64,000 nt of DNA from Crocodylus rhombifer (Eukaryota > Chordata > Crocodylia > Crocodylidae). Location: assembly GCA_038503035.1 (NCBI GenBank), contig JAVSML010001074.1, forward strand, positions 1 through 64,000, read 5' to 3'. The notes under the pieces were generated by a model. It ran no database searches, was not told the origin of the DNA, and was given only the letters and a program-made list of their open reading frames with translations. Made by a program: the position numbers and the translations under genes. Position 1 is the first letter of the stretch. Each line of letters opens with the position of its first letter. This document shows, piece after piece, positions 10,151-22,700 of the stretch.

Positions 10151-11918
10151 CACAGCAACAGGATTAATAAAAACCTTTAAAAAATGAAATAGGATTATAA
10201 AACCACAAGGAATTCAGAAGGAGTGTTGTACCTAAAATTACTGTCTATTCTGTTTTGAAACCGATGAGGGCCCAGTCTGAACAGGGCATGCAGGACTTTC
10301 CGAGATGAGAGGGGCTCCATATTAATGCAATGTACTTGAAGAGCCAGTTGCTGGACTGAGGCCTCAGAATGGAAGTTGGCAATGTCCTTGTCAGCAAGGT
10401 AAAAAAAATTAGTAATAAATTCTTAATGGTATTTTTAAAACAATTAGGACATTTACTTGTAACCCAGGGATACAACACAAGCACGGTGTAAAATATCCCT
10501 TTGTATAAAGAAAGTTCTGCTGCTTCACTAAAATTGTCTCTCTTCTTTTCTTTCCCTGGAGTCATAACTGCTGTTCCTTTTTTGTGATCCCAAGTGCTAA
10601 TATTCCTTAGAGATAGATATAATTCTCCACAGAATTATTTAAAATACAGGTGCAACTAACAGCCTGAAAATGATAGCATTTCATTATCTATTTGGTGTAA
10701 CCATCATACAAAATAGCTTTCAAAGTTACTTTACCCTGTGTAATTACATGGCAAAGCCCCATTTAATGTTACAGCTCATAGAGGCAACTTTCTGTTCCAA
10801 ATCAGATTAATGTAACAGTAACCCAGCCATTTAAAGAGATAATAGCTGTAATTAAGGTGTTCCTCATGATGGGTTGCTATTATAATGTGGCAGATGATTC
10901 TATGATATTCTTGTTGGCTGCAGTAGTTGCAATTGTTTTCATTAATACTGACAATATTTTCTTGCCACACAAACAAAAAAGCATTCTAATCAAAATATTG
11001 TGTGAGTTTCTTATGTTTCTAGATCTTTTTTGGGCTTCTATTCAATGAATTGCCTTCAGCCACCAAAAAGAAGAAAAACAGTTTTTCACCAGAGACACAA
11101 ATCAGCTTTGCCCACATCATTTAAAGCAATATCCTGAGAACAAAGAAGTAGAATTCTTTTGTTAAAAAATTGAGAAAAAGAAGTGATGGCCAAATGGAGA
11201 TGTTATGCTTCTAAGAAACTGTAGTGAAATACAATGTTTAGAAAGTGATGAGGGGCTGTCAAAATATGTCCAAACCTGAAAAGAAGATGAGCAGAGAGTA
11301 GTGGGGTTCATTATCCTGGAAAATGCTGTGTAGATCAAGGGACAGGATAGCATGGGAGCAATTTGCAATAGTGGGGCTCATGCATTAAATTATGCATCTC
11401 TTATAACAGATTACCATGGTGATGGCTTGAATGAAAAAGGGCTTGTTAAGGTATAATATGCCTGAAGAGAAAAGACTGACTTTATAACATCATTCCCAAT
11501 GAAGTCAATGGAGTTACACCAAGGATGAATTTGAGTTAAAAGCCCTATATATGTATAACTTTCAATAGTATCAGTTTCACGCAGTCAAGTGAAGCTGTCA
11601 GACGGAGAGTCCCCTAAACACAGTTGTCAGAACAAGTCATCCAGAAAAAAAATATTAAAGACTGAAAATGAGAAGAATTGATATGCGTGCAAAGCATGGC
11701 AGGAGCCCTAAATGTGATCTCCAAATAAGGAAGGCAAGTTGGCAGATTTGAATGGAGGGGAGGAGGATCAGACAGTGATTTTCATATCCATCAGTTTGTA
11801 AATGATATAAAACACATAAGCAGACATATTTTGGGACAGTGTACTACTATTATAGGTGGGGAGAGCTATATAGCATGACTGGGATTAATAAAACAAATAG
11901 TCCAGGATTAATACAAAA
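10151..11918. other. No recognisable gene
   Basis: AT-rich sequence. A short patch near 11490-11545 (gaagtcaatggagttacacc) resembles an old dispersed amniote repeat. Nothing else is supported. Confidence 0.55.
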
Positions 11919-12292
11919 GGGAGTGTGTCTACATGTGCATTTACACTAGCTTAAATTTACTATGCAATTATAAGGAATAGACAAGCATCTACATGTGCAG
12001 GCATTAAACCACATTAATGCTGTATGTGGACTGATTTGGGATTAAAGTTAGTCCCAAATCAGTCCATACACACAGTGTTCCTGCACAGTAAAGTGTCTAC
12101 ACATGCGTTACGGCGCAGTGACTAATCGGACATAAATTTGATACCTGCATGATGCAGGTATCAAATTTACGCTCAAGTCTGCGTAAGTCTCCATATGTGC
12201 TGTGCAGTATCAGAGCGCATGTGTAAATACATGCCCATACTGCACAGTAATTTTGTTTAATACATAGTAAATGTGAACGTGTAGATGCGCCC
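11919..12292. mobile_element. Foldback MITE with internal perfect palindromes
   Basis: The left end gggagtgtgtctacatgtg and right end (reverse complement) gggcgcatctacacgttc pair as terminal repeats. Internally, arms 12021-12041 and 12050-12070 form a near-perfect hairpin. 12134-12150 and 12152-12168 form a perfect 17-bp palindrome around one base. Related ends occur at 17570 and 61518. It is non-coding, and its superfamily is uncertain because no target duplication was clear. Confidence 0.8.
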
Positions 12293-13439
12293 AGGGAAAT
12301 GCATATTTTAAATCTGATTTGTATGAGATGTGTGAGTCTGACTTCAACAAAGATGCACATCAAAACCAAGAAAACCAAAAAAGTTCCTAATCTCAGCTTT
12401 CTGAAGAATTAATAAATGGGAAAAATGTCAAAATCTCCAGGCAACGATATGAAAAAAATAATTTCAATCACTTGCAGAGATACAATGTGATGGGTTATCA
12501 AAGACTCTACTGGTACATGTTCAACATATTTACTATAGTTAAAGCATCAGAGTATGTATGAACCAAAGCGTTTGTAGTTATGATGATCTAAAGCTATTTC
12601 CAGGTCATTCAAATATGACTTTAGTTACATATTCCAGCATACAAGGGAACCTGTTTTCTATGTAAAAGTGTTCTTGTGCTTGAATGATGCCAAATGGCTA
12701 AATCACATCATGGAGAGAAATGGGCACGCTACCTCCATCTGTATCGATATCACTCCAGAGGGGTGAACTTGCCAAAACAACTGTACCTGGAAATGACTAC
12801 CTGAAGTGCCTTCGGGCTTTTCATCATTTTGGTAAGAATAAAAGGAATTCTCTGTGAGGCTGGGAGTGTGTCCTCTCCCTAATAAGAACAAAGATATCTG
12901 CCTGCTATGATATTGGTTTTGGCTCATTTGTTCACCTATGTTCACTTTTCAAGATCCAAGTGTTAAGAGAGTATTCCTCAAACTTTCATGAAAAGCAAAG
13001 AACAATTTGTTACCTCTTGTTTTTCTGAGCTCTACAATATGGTCCCAAGCCTTCTGTTGCTTAGCCCACTCTATTCTGATTCCTCCTTGCTGTTTGACTT
13101 GAGGCCTCCCTTGCCCAATGCTGCCAATCCCTGGTGACAGAAATTTGCCAGACAGACAAATCAAATAACATAAAACAAAGTAAGTCAGTCACTAGGCAAA
13201 TCTTCTGACATTGTTGCAAGTGACAATTCACCAAGTATGGAGCATAATAGATGAACACAGAATCACTTGGGCCCCAAAGTCACTAGAATCCCCAAAAGAC
13301 AATCAGCAATGTCGTTAAGTTGGCACCCCTGTGCACACTGCAGTTCCTAAGCCCAGTGAATTAATGACCTGCCTCCCACAGCTGATTCATTCTCTGCTTC
13401 TTCCTCATCTCACCCCCTGTCTTATCCAGGGGAGTGATA
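12293..13439. other. No recognisable content
   Basis: Non-coding single-copy-looking sequence with no gene, repeat boundary or splice pair that I can support. Confidence 0.55.
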
Positions 13440-13613
13440 CTATATCCTCCAAGGGAAGTGGAGCTCACTCCTACCCTGGGGGTCTTCAAAAAAAGGCTAG
13501 ATAATTACCTAGCCAGGGTCATTTGACCCCAGTACTCTTTCCTGCCATGGCAGGGGGTCGGACTTGATGATCTGCTCAGGTCCCTTCCGACCCTACCAAC
13601 TGTGAAACTATTA
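13440..13613 (+). mobile_element. CR1 LINE, 3' end fragment
   Basis: The block corresponds to the last codons of ORF2 (taccctgggggtcttcaaa) plus the 3' UTR (cagtactctttcctgccatg, gatgatctgctcaggtccc). It matches the 3' end of the copy at 37345-40558 almost base for base. It is a strongly 5'-truncated insertion. Confidence 0.93.
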
Positions 13614-16600
13614 AATAAATTCCCATTCTCTGCCTCTATCCAGCCTTCAAATTCACTCAGTACCTCTCAGTTTACCTGCAGCCTTGCCACCAGCTGTTGG
13701 GTTTCAGCATTTCCTCCTTTTCTTCTTTCACAGACTGCATAGGGATAAAAGCCAATCTCTCTTAGGTGCTCTCCCCCTCTGGGCACTGGCAAGGCCTGTG
13801 GGCCCCTATAATTCTCCTCTGGTAGGTCTCAGTGTTCCCACAGCCTAGCAGGAAAGCGAGCAGTGCTGCAACTACAGCGCTGCTTTATCTTCCCCCTTCC
13901 TTAATGTGCTGCCCCAGGGGGAACAGGCAGGTAGCACAGGTGCATCTGAGAGGGTAGGGCTCACTGTAGAGTTGCGGAGGGGAGAGAGGCAATGAAAGCC
14001 AGTGTGTGGGGAGGCAGTCCTGCTTTCTCCTCCCTGCAGCCAGAGGCTGAGCCCAGGCTCCTGTCTGTGGGAGAAGCTGGGGGCACATGGAGGCTGTGAT
14101 AGAGCTCCAGGTGGTGCAGAGATGGGTTAGGGCTCTTGTAGGCAAGGGAAACTGGAAGTGGATGGCAGTGTGGTGGAAAGGAGAATGGGCAAGGGAAATG
14201 GGTCAAGGGACAGGAAATGGGTCAGGGCAGCCTAGGGAAAAGTTCAAGTCAAGGTTAGGTCCCTCTTCTCTTTTTGCCTCTTGCAATCTTGGGCTGCAGT
14301 CCCAAGAGCGTACATTCTTGGATTGCCTACTCCTCATGCCTGCCTTGACAGTGGTGAGGAGCAGGAACGGTCTCAGGGTTTGGGACACAAGCCAAAGCAT
14401 TATTCCACCCAGTCTGGCCTCTGTTTCACCACTGGGAGCAGTGTCATCATTAGAGCCTTGTTCCAGGCTCATGAAACAGTTCAAAAACAAACAAATTAGG
14501 AACCCAGATTTCAATAAACTACCCAAAGTCTTTCTATGTTTCTGACATATGGCAGGGCCAGCATATATCCAGCTGGAGGGAAACTCCACATGGGGCCCAG
14601 ATGAAGCCAACAAAAAACAAGAAAGAACCTGTCTGGTTTTTAGGTTTTATTTTTACGTAGTACCTGGCCAACACAAAGTCCCAGACCTGTCAAAGTCTGT
14701 AAGATTTCTATTGTTCATCTCAAAACCTTCAGTTGTCAGTACCAGAACTATTTATTGAAACAAAACAAAAAAGAGTGAATTCCTGGCCTCATTGAAGTCC
14801 ACAGTAAAATTCCCCTTGATACTAAATCTGCCTATTCTTTTTGAGAGATCCAAAGCTCACTAATAACCATGGAAAGCATTCACAGAGATTTGGATCCAGC
14901 CCTTCAATAGCAACCTCCTTCCTTCCTCAATTTTATGTGCTGATATTTTAAAAGCCAGAACATGTTTTCCCCAGAAAAGAATCAATGAGAAAATTATTTT
15001 AAGAGAAAGCTGACATAGTATATTCATTTGCCAGATCAAGGTCTTTGAAGAAAAGAAATTTTACAGTAGAAAATGGGTAATCATAAAGCTGGAACTTTAT
15101 GATAAAAATATCCCATTCTTTTCACATTCTTTTATACTGGAGACTTTTCCATGCAATTTGACATAATGGGATGGGGGTCTATAAATAGCCTAGTAGAGCC
15201 TTCAAACACAAAAGATGTGCCTATAGGGATATTGAACTGTTCACACTTGTAAAGAACAGTTTTTTTCCTTCATATATTTCTTAGTTTTTGTTAAGTTTTT
15301 TACAAAATGGTCTTGTAGTATCACTATGTAATTTTAAGGACGTATAAAGAAACTTGTTGCACAATTCTTTAATTAAAAAGTGTTTTTAACCCAAATGGAG
15401 AGGCATAGTTTTTCATAGATCTATATACAGCATAAACCAAAATAAAACTGTGACTACAACAGAGCAAGTTATCTTTTGCTGTACATTGAATAAACCACTG
15501 ACTGCAAGGGATTTGATGGGCTTAAAATTTCAACAACAATGAACTATTATGTAGGTTAGATAATCGAAATATTGGTGTTATGCTGGTCTTTAGAGGATTC
15601 TTAATTTTAGAGAAAATAGGTGGTTGAACTTCTGTTAAGTTATGATTAAATTCTTTTCTCATTAATTCTTTAACAAATGAATGGAGTAACTGCACTAAAA
15701 TTAATGGAATTAAACTGTAGTGCAACTTAGTATGAGGTAAGAATTAGCTCAATTTAGTCTCTAAAATGGCAATAGCATCCTAAAGTTTATTTCTAAAATG
15801 TACTACAGTGTTGTGCTACAGAAAGATTGCTGACTTAAGAAAAATGGAAATTTAAAATGGTAATGCATAAGACAAAGAAAAATAGAAAAATGAAACCAAT
15901 GGTATAATTATTTCAGTTGTTGAACCTCATTCTGTTAGAAATATGATGGAAATGTGGTTCATGGTGTCCTGTACTGTATTTTGTAGGAAATTATTAAAGA
16001 TCCCAAGAGATCAAATATCTTTTACACTATGCTTAGAAATTTTGAACTATTCAGCTTTCTTTCTAGTGTCTTTCTGAAACTGAATGAACATTAATGTGAG
16101 TGCCAGTGGACTTTTCCACTCCTATGGAATGACTTGGGTGTCTTTCATTAAACATTGTGGACATGGTTGCAACTGTATTGTCAGAATAATAAAAATAAGT
16201 TTGGAAAATGAAGGCCCTGATTCCGTGAAGCATTTAAGCATATGCTTTAGGTCTAGAATGTAAATAGTCTCATGAGAACATTTAATTATGTGGTTAATAT
16301 TGCCACGTGAGTAGACCAATTGAAAACAATAGCAAATAAACACATGCTTAAGTAGTCTGCTTGAGACCAAACCCCTTTTCTCTTTTGATTCTTGGCATAT
16401 CTTTACCATTTAGGGTTGCCCTAAACCAGCTTGAACTAAGTATGCCACCTCTCTCCCTATGAATCATACCTTGCTGACTGTAGCATGATGCATCAGTGCT
16501 CACCTGCTTTGCCCTCAGGAAGGTTACCCTGTGGGTTGTTTCCCAGGCTAGATTCCAGGTTGTGGCAGGTTAGGGTTGGAGAAAGAGAAATACTTAGGGG

Positions 16601-17569
16601 AGATCTGTAACATCGGGTCCCCAGAGTCATGTGCTCTCATGTTGCACCTTCATCGGTCCAGGAAGCTTCTTGGGGAAAAGAAAAAGTGGGGGGCATGATG
16701 CTCCGAGGAAAGAAACAAGGGGAAGGGTGAGGGGAACAGGGCACTCTAAGTAAGAAGAGGCTGCTTTCCTACATGTACTGGGAGTGGACTTTATTCCCCC
16801 TCCCCCAAAGTTTATGAGCTAATGGACTTTGGTTATTTAATTTATACTGGACTTTGTTCCTCCTGGTGGATATTTGCAGCTTAAGAGACAGCAGCTAATA
16901 ATTGATTGCCCTGCCTGGACTGAGATGCTGAGCCCTAGTTCCTAGCCTGGGAGTAACAGATGACTGAATGACACCCTTTGAGGAGTGATAATGAGCCGAC
17001 AGTTAATGGATCATGCTTATTGGCCTTGAACCCTCAAGCAGTGGGGTGAGGTAGTGGGTTCTCCACTGTGTGTAGGCTGCCACATAGACTAAGCATAATT
17101 GATAAAGGGAGAATTGTGGGTCCCTAAAGGGGATAAGATATTAATATTGGTAATTAATCAAATATCAAAATGAGGAAGTAAGTTGATACTGCTAGACAAT
17201 GTAACAAGATTGCCCCTCAATGCTTCAGGAGGAAAGGAACTGGGTGTAGGGGTGGAGGAGCCCCAAGAAATCACCTGTCTAGGTTGAAGATAGCTCACCA
17301 TCCTCTGCATAAGATTCACCTCCCTCCTCTTCTACAGTTACATCAAGATGTGGAAGGAGAGATTATGGGAGAGGACAGAAAGTAAAACCTTACACCGGGA
17401 AATGGGTGTGAGCAAACACCCTCTCACACTGACACTGAAATTCCTATTCCTTGAGGTCTCCTAAGTATTAGTCTGCAAACCACTTCCTGTTTCTGCTGTA
17501 CTTGGCTCATAGTACTGCATAGTACTTTCTGCTGTACTATGCATTGCAGGGAGGGGTTAATGAAAAGTG
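13614..17569. other. No recognisable gene (about 4 kb)
   Basis: Open frames over 13880-14760 overlap each other on both strands and show no domain, so they look like chance. A patch near 14785 (cctcattgaagtccacag) resembles an old dispersed repeat. The rest is AT-rich non-coding DNA. Confidence 0.55.
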
Positions 17570-17815
17570 GGTGCATCTACATGTGCCAACTTGGGGTGGA
17601 GCAGATGGTAAGGGGCTCAGCAGGCTCAGCTCTGGGCTCTAGCATCAGCTGGCCAAGGGGCTGGCTGGGACACAAGAGTGCTAAAGTGTGCGGCTGGATG
17701 GCAGGCAGCCCATCTATACATGTGCACCCTAATACTGGTACATGTGTAGAAGGTGGCGCTTTACTGTGGAGAGAATTAGTCAACTCTGTAGTAGAGCACA
17801 CATGTAGCTGTGCCC
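17570..17815. mobile_element. Foldback MITE copy (GGGYRCATCTACA family)
   Basis: The left end gggtgcatctacatgtgcc and right end (reverse complement) gggcacagctacatgtgtgct are terminal inverted repeats like those at 11919 and 61518. An internal tacatgtgcaccc / ggtacatgtgta pair is also inverted. Confidence 0.75.
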
Positions 17816-19092
17816 AGCATGTCTGACTTCCGGCCCTAATACTCAAGCAGAGCTTCTGGGGTCAAGTTGAACTTCCTCTGGGGTTTACAGTGTAAGTAGT
17901 GGGTGTATGGACTGGAAAGCAGCTGTAAGATCAGTGCTAAAGTAGCAGTATAGACATGACTTAAAGTTCTTTTCTGAAAATACTTATACAGCAGGACAGA
18001 ATATGGCAGTGCTAGTGTACTGCTGCATGCAAAATGTATTTGTGCTGCAGTGACCCTGCACTTACAGAGTCAAATCTTGCTTCAAGCCCTCATTAGTATG
18101 GCAGGATCCAAAAACAATAGAACTGCTGAAGTTCTGCCAAATACTTCTACCCAGCTGTTTTCTCTATGGAAACAGAGGGAGTGTTATTTGATGGGAGAGT
18201 ATACAATGCACCATGAGTCTGGTCAGTGGATACCTGACCTATTTATACTGGTTAGGCATCTCGCCTGAAGTAGAGGAACTCAGCAAGAAATGCTACTGCC
18301 CTTTAGCCCTGAGTCTCCAGCAGCAACTTGAGCAGTGGGAGGTATATGATCCTATCTCCACAAGGCACAGAAGTGTGTATTTTTGACCTACTGATTTAAA
18401 AAAAATCTAAAATTATGGGGAAATTGTGCACAAAGCCATATTACGTAGGTTTGTGTTAATATAAGGATTAGGGCCCTAAGTGAAGCTATTTTGTTCACCT
18501 TTATGTTTCATCCTTATGTGTCTAAATGGCACTTAAGCAGCTGTGTGACTGCTGTTTTTAGCACTTCTACATAGTATGGTTTTTGTTTCCACCTGCAGTG
18601 AAACAGGATTGCCCTGTGCATGTACTTGCTACGTGTGAAATAGAAGAGATGAAGGGCTGTCTCCTTTTAGCTTAACAGCTTTGAAATGAGAGTGGGCACA
18701 GCCTGGTAGTTAAAGAATTTTACTTGGAGGAAGCAGGAAATCTATAGTTAAAAGTCCTCTGGGTGAGCAGGGGCCTAGAACTTACACAGTGTTCTATATG
18801 AACCAAAGACATTATAAATAGCCATAGTGAAGCCTACTGAGCTACCCAGAAGGAAAATGCAGGGCATGCCTGGTATGTGGAATCAACAGTGTACATAAGT
18901 ATCAGATATTGTGGTTATCTGCAGATATTGCAGTGGCTAATTTGGCTTGACAAGTTCACACATGCACTTGCAAGTGTGAGATGATACATGTTCATACTAT
19001 GCACTGTCAACTTGTGGTAGAACAGCCATGTCTTGTGTATGGCTTTCCAAAAATAATTCATAAGCACCTGCTGCATTTCCTTAATTGTGGTT
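17816..19092. other. No recognisable content downstream of SCGN
   Basis: Intergenic sequence past the putative poly(A) site. No neighbouring gene or exon is visible. Confidence 0.5.
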
Positions 19093-19098
19093 TTTATT
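19093..19098 (-). promoter_or_regulatory. SCGN: Candidate SCGN polyadenylation signal
   Basis: AATAAA on the minus strand, about 510 nt past the stop, is the first such hexamer after the coding end. It implies a 3' UTR of roughly 0.53 kb over about 19075-19606. No transcript evidence is available from sequence alone. Confidence 0.55.
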
Positions 19099-19606
19099 CT
19101 TGCACAAATAAACTGTCATCCATCCAATATTATAATGTCATATGCACAAATAAAGCACAATGCTTATGTTTAGAAATGTAATGATTTCACATTGAAGGCA
19201 ATCATCAAAAGGACTTGATAGCTATGGTATGAGAGTACCGATATTACATGTTAAGGAAAGACTTGTCCTGTTCTAGAGAACTGACTGACAATATTTTAGT
19301 AGTAGATCAGCCCCCCTTTTTGATAAGCTGTGGATACAGATATCATTAATAAAAATGCAGAAACCCCACAAATGAATGCTTCTGTGAGCAACAGGAATCT
19401 AACTAGTAAATTAAAAGGCCTTTTTTGCATTCTCCAGTTGTTGTATCATCATGCAGATGCATTTTCATTCCATCGATGGAGTGCTATTACTTTCCACATT
19501 CAGCAGTAAACACAGATTTTTAGCACAGCACTGAAACAGTTCTACCAGTAGCAGCAGGTTCGTACAAAGGAAAACTTTGCAAACAAGAGATGAAATGCAT
19601 TCAAAT

Positions 19607-19735
19607 TTACGGGTTCATCTTAAGCCCAAGACACAAAGCTAGTTCAGATTTTTGAATTTTTCCATCCTTGTTCACGTCACAATGATGAAGCAGAATCTGG
19701 CGGAATTTATCCAGATCCACACCACTAATGCTGGG
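19607..19735 (-). CDS. SCGN: SCGN exon 11 (EF-hand 6, C-terminus, stop)
   Basis: This exon gives 42 codons plus TAA. The acceptor is ttgtctccag before CCC. It begins [11 protein letters not shown] and ends [14 protein letters not shown]. The loop [12 protein letters not shown] is a full calcium site. The stop codon is at 19607-19609. Confidence 0.98.
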   Translation of the reverse strand, partial: PSISGVDLDKFRQILLHHCDVNKDGKIQKSELALCLGLKMNP

Positions 19736-22700
19736 CTGGAGACAAAAGAAAGAATCAGTCATCAGGATAGGAGGTATCCCAGTCATCATTTTTCCAACCG
19801 CAGATGGCAGTGGTAATTCTAGAGTGACTAAAGAATGCAAAGGAGGAAATACCAAGCAGGCAGGCCACATCAACCCAAGTGAAATAGGGAGAAAGGTAGA
19901 TGTGTGCCTCTTCATAAGAAGATAGGTTTAATAAGGTTTATGGGATGTCTAAATGACTGCAAGGAAGTCTTAACATGATTTCTGTATTTGGCCAAGGGAG
20001 AAACAACTGAACTAGGCTGGGACTAGACCTCCTAACCCATGGCCCTGTCCTTTAAACCTGCTAACTCTCACAAACTTGCTACATGCTGATAATGTGTAGA
20101 TTGTCACTATTCTCTAAGATAATAATGTGGTCCAGTCTTATGCTTTAAAACACAAGAAATACCACAGGCACATGAATGTATATTTCTATTAGGGGGATGG
20201 AGGCCGACTATTTCCTGAGCCCATGGAGGACAGTACTAAAAGCAATAGCCTCAAACTGCAGCAAGAGAAATTTAGCTTGGAGATTAGGAAGAACTTTTTC
20301 ATTATTAGGGTGGTTGAGCATTGGAACAGGCCATGTAGAGAGGTTGTGGGATCTCCATCCCTAGAAATTTTCAAGAGTAGGTTAGACAGACACTTGATTG
20401 GGATGGTTTAGTCAGGGATGATCCTGCCTTGGGCTCTCCTAACCCTTCCTTCCTGTGGTGATACAATCTTGTTGTATTGTGTGAATGCTGTACCCTTTCC
20501 TGGTATTGATATCTTTGGCTGCATATACACATGCTCAGGGGTGGTGGAGCGGTATTTTAATTAGAGCAGTTCCTGGATAACTACTGTATTTAAAATGACT
20601 CACAGTCATGTGTATTAAGCCCCCACATGTTTTAAAATGGCTGTGGGATGCTTTATCTAAATCTCATTCAATGAGGTTTAGATAAAATGCTCCCCCAGCT
20701 ATTTCAAAATGAGCAGGGGCTTAATACATGTGATGGTGAGGCAATGCTGGAGCATTCGAATTAGACACGTACTAATTAGCACATGCCCAAATGTGTATAG
20801 CCAGTCTCTAGTTCTTATATTTGCATAATAAGAACAGATTCAAGTTCAGAATGTGTTTTATTGAAAACATTATATTCATCAATGGTTATAAATAGGATAA
20901 TGATGATGAAGAGGAAAAAACTAATTCCTTTGGGGAAAGAATGGTTTCCCAATCACATTGCCAAATGTCTTCTTTTCTTTCTGGCTCCATCATTATCATG
21001 GTTACTGAGATCTGCAAAAGCCTTCTCAGGCAGCATGGTAAATGGGAAAAGCATGTTAGTGAAAGCTTATCCTCTCATCTATTAACAATTTACCAGAAAA
21101 AAGTTCATTTATATATTTACATAGGGAAGCATTTTTTGCCAGGCCGTGGGTAGAGCTAGGATTTTGGAAAGGGGTTGCAGATGGTGTGGCACATTGTCAC
21201 ATAACACAACACATATTTTTCTCCAGTTAAAGAAAAACTAGAAGCTTTATCAATATGGTAGAGGGCTAGCACTATATATTATTCAGTTTAATATCAAAGC
21301 AAAAAAACATGTAATTATTGGAATGTGCAGTAATTGGCTAGAGCATATATATATATATTTAAAAAAACCACAAAAAACAAGGCAAAAATAGTTATGTGTA
21401 TTGTGTCATTAGTCCTGTAGTCATTATTGTTAAATGTACATCTCTTATTCAGATTCATAAAACAATCTAGGTTTATTGAGTGTCTTGACAGAGCCTCCAA
21501 TATGTCACTGTCAGTCATTTCTATACCTGAGTTACTATTACCACACCTGAGTTAAAGTTTTAGTAAGAGCTAAAAACAGTTTGTAAAATAGGAGAGAGAC
21601 ATTACCAGAAATGGCTAACAGACCACAACATTGGAGAAGAAAGGCTAGTTTGAAATACCAAAACATCAAGACAATTAAAAAGGATAAAAGATCATTAACA
21701 CCTGTGGAGTGGAGAGAGATTAGCAGGAATCAAGGAGAGGATAATAAGCCATGAAGTCATTTGACCAGGGAGTGAATTGCCTGACTAGAAATGCTGTTGC
21801 CCCTCCCAAGCAGTTGGTTTTAAAGTTTGGGTGGAGCAGGAATCAAAGGGGGTTCAATTGTACCACTGCACCCTCCCCAGATATGCCCCTGTGCCAAACT
21901 AACTTATTTTTGTTGAGCGGCACTTACACAAGGTTAAAAGGTTGCATCCAGTTAACTGTGGAAGTGTGAAGTGTGAGGAGAGGAGCAAATTGAGACTAGC
22001 TGGAGGTTCAGCATATGGAAAAATAGGGCTTGATTTTCATGGGACCTTCAGTACCAGAACCTCACAGACTTGGGCTGCTTTGTCCTCAAAATGGGGGGCA
22101 AAAGAAAGGACAGAATCAGATACTGCCCATGAAAGCTTTCTGTTACAGCTCAGTTAATGAGCTCCAAGGTATGTACGTGCATATGTGTTTATAGGTACCT
22201 GCCAGAGACCAGCAGTATATCTGAGGGGGGACAACTGAGGCAGCAGCCCCAGGTGCTGCATCTGTGAGGGGGCACAGAAATAGCCACAGCTGAAGTGATG
22301 TCGATTATGCTGCTGTAATCTCTGCTGTGGCAGCTAGCACCGCCCTGGGCATTGATAGCTGCCTCTGGCACAGAGCTGACCGACAATACCTTTTAGTTTA
22401 TGTTTGCTGAACTGTGCTGTCTGTCTAATTTAGAATAGAAACTATTATGGGCCCTTGTTAAGTAGAAAGCATTCGTTGTGTGAAATTGTTCCAGTCTGCA
22501 TGTCAGACAATGCTACCATGATGTAAGCCAATATCCAACAGTGTTTATACTCAGACCATGACATTTTTTTCCCTGTGACAACCTGAATTTGACTCCAGAG
22601 TTTCAGGCTTGGGAAATTACGTTACTGCCTAAAAACCATACACAACTCGTTTGCACTGAAAATGATGGAAAATGATAAAAGCAAAGAATTGTGAAGATAC

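Larger units (their letters stand above)
19736..22700 (-). other. SCGN intron 10
   Basis: This 2.97-kb intron holds a CR1 3' fragment (20201-20460), a foldback element (about 20513-20806), a short AT dinucleotide tract near 21345, and a GC-richer block around 22205-22385 that resembles an interspersed repeat but was not assigned. The remainder shows no gene-like sequence. Confidence 0.8.

Noticed and set aside
13885..14760. Several overlapping 70-150-codon frames near 14 kb
   Set aside because: No recognisable motifs, no splice context, and both strands are equally open. Treated as chance.
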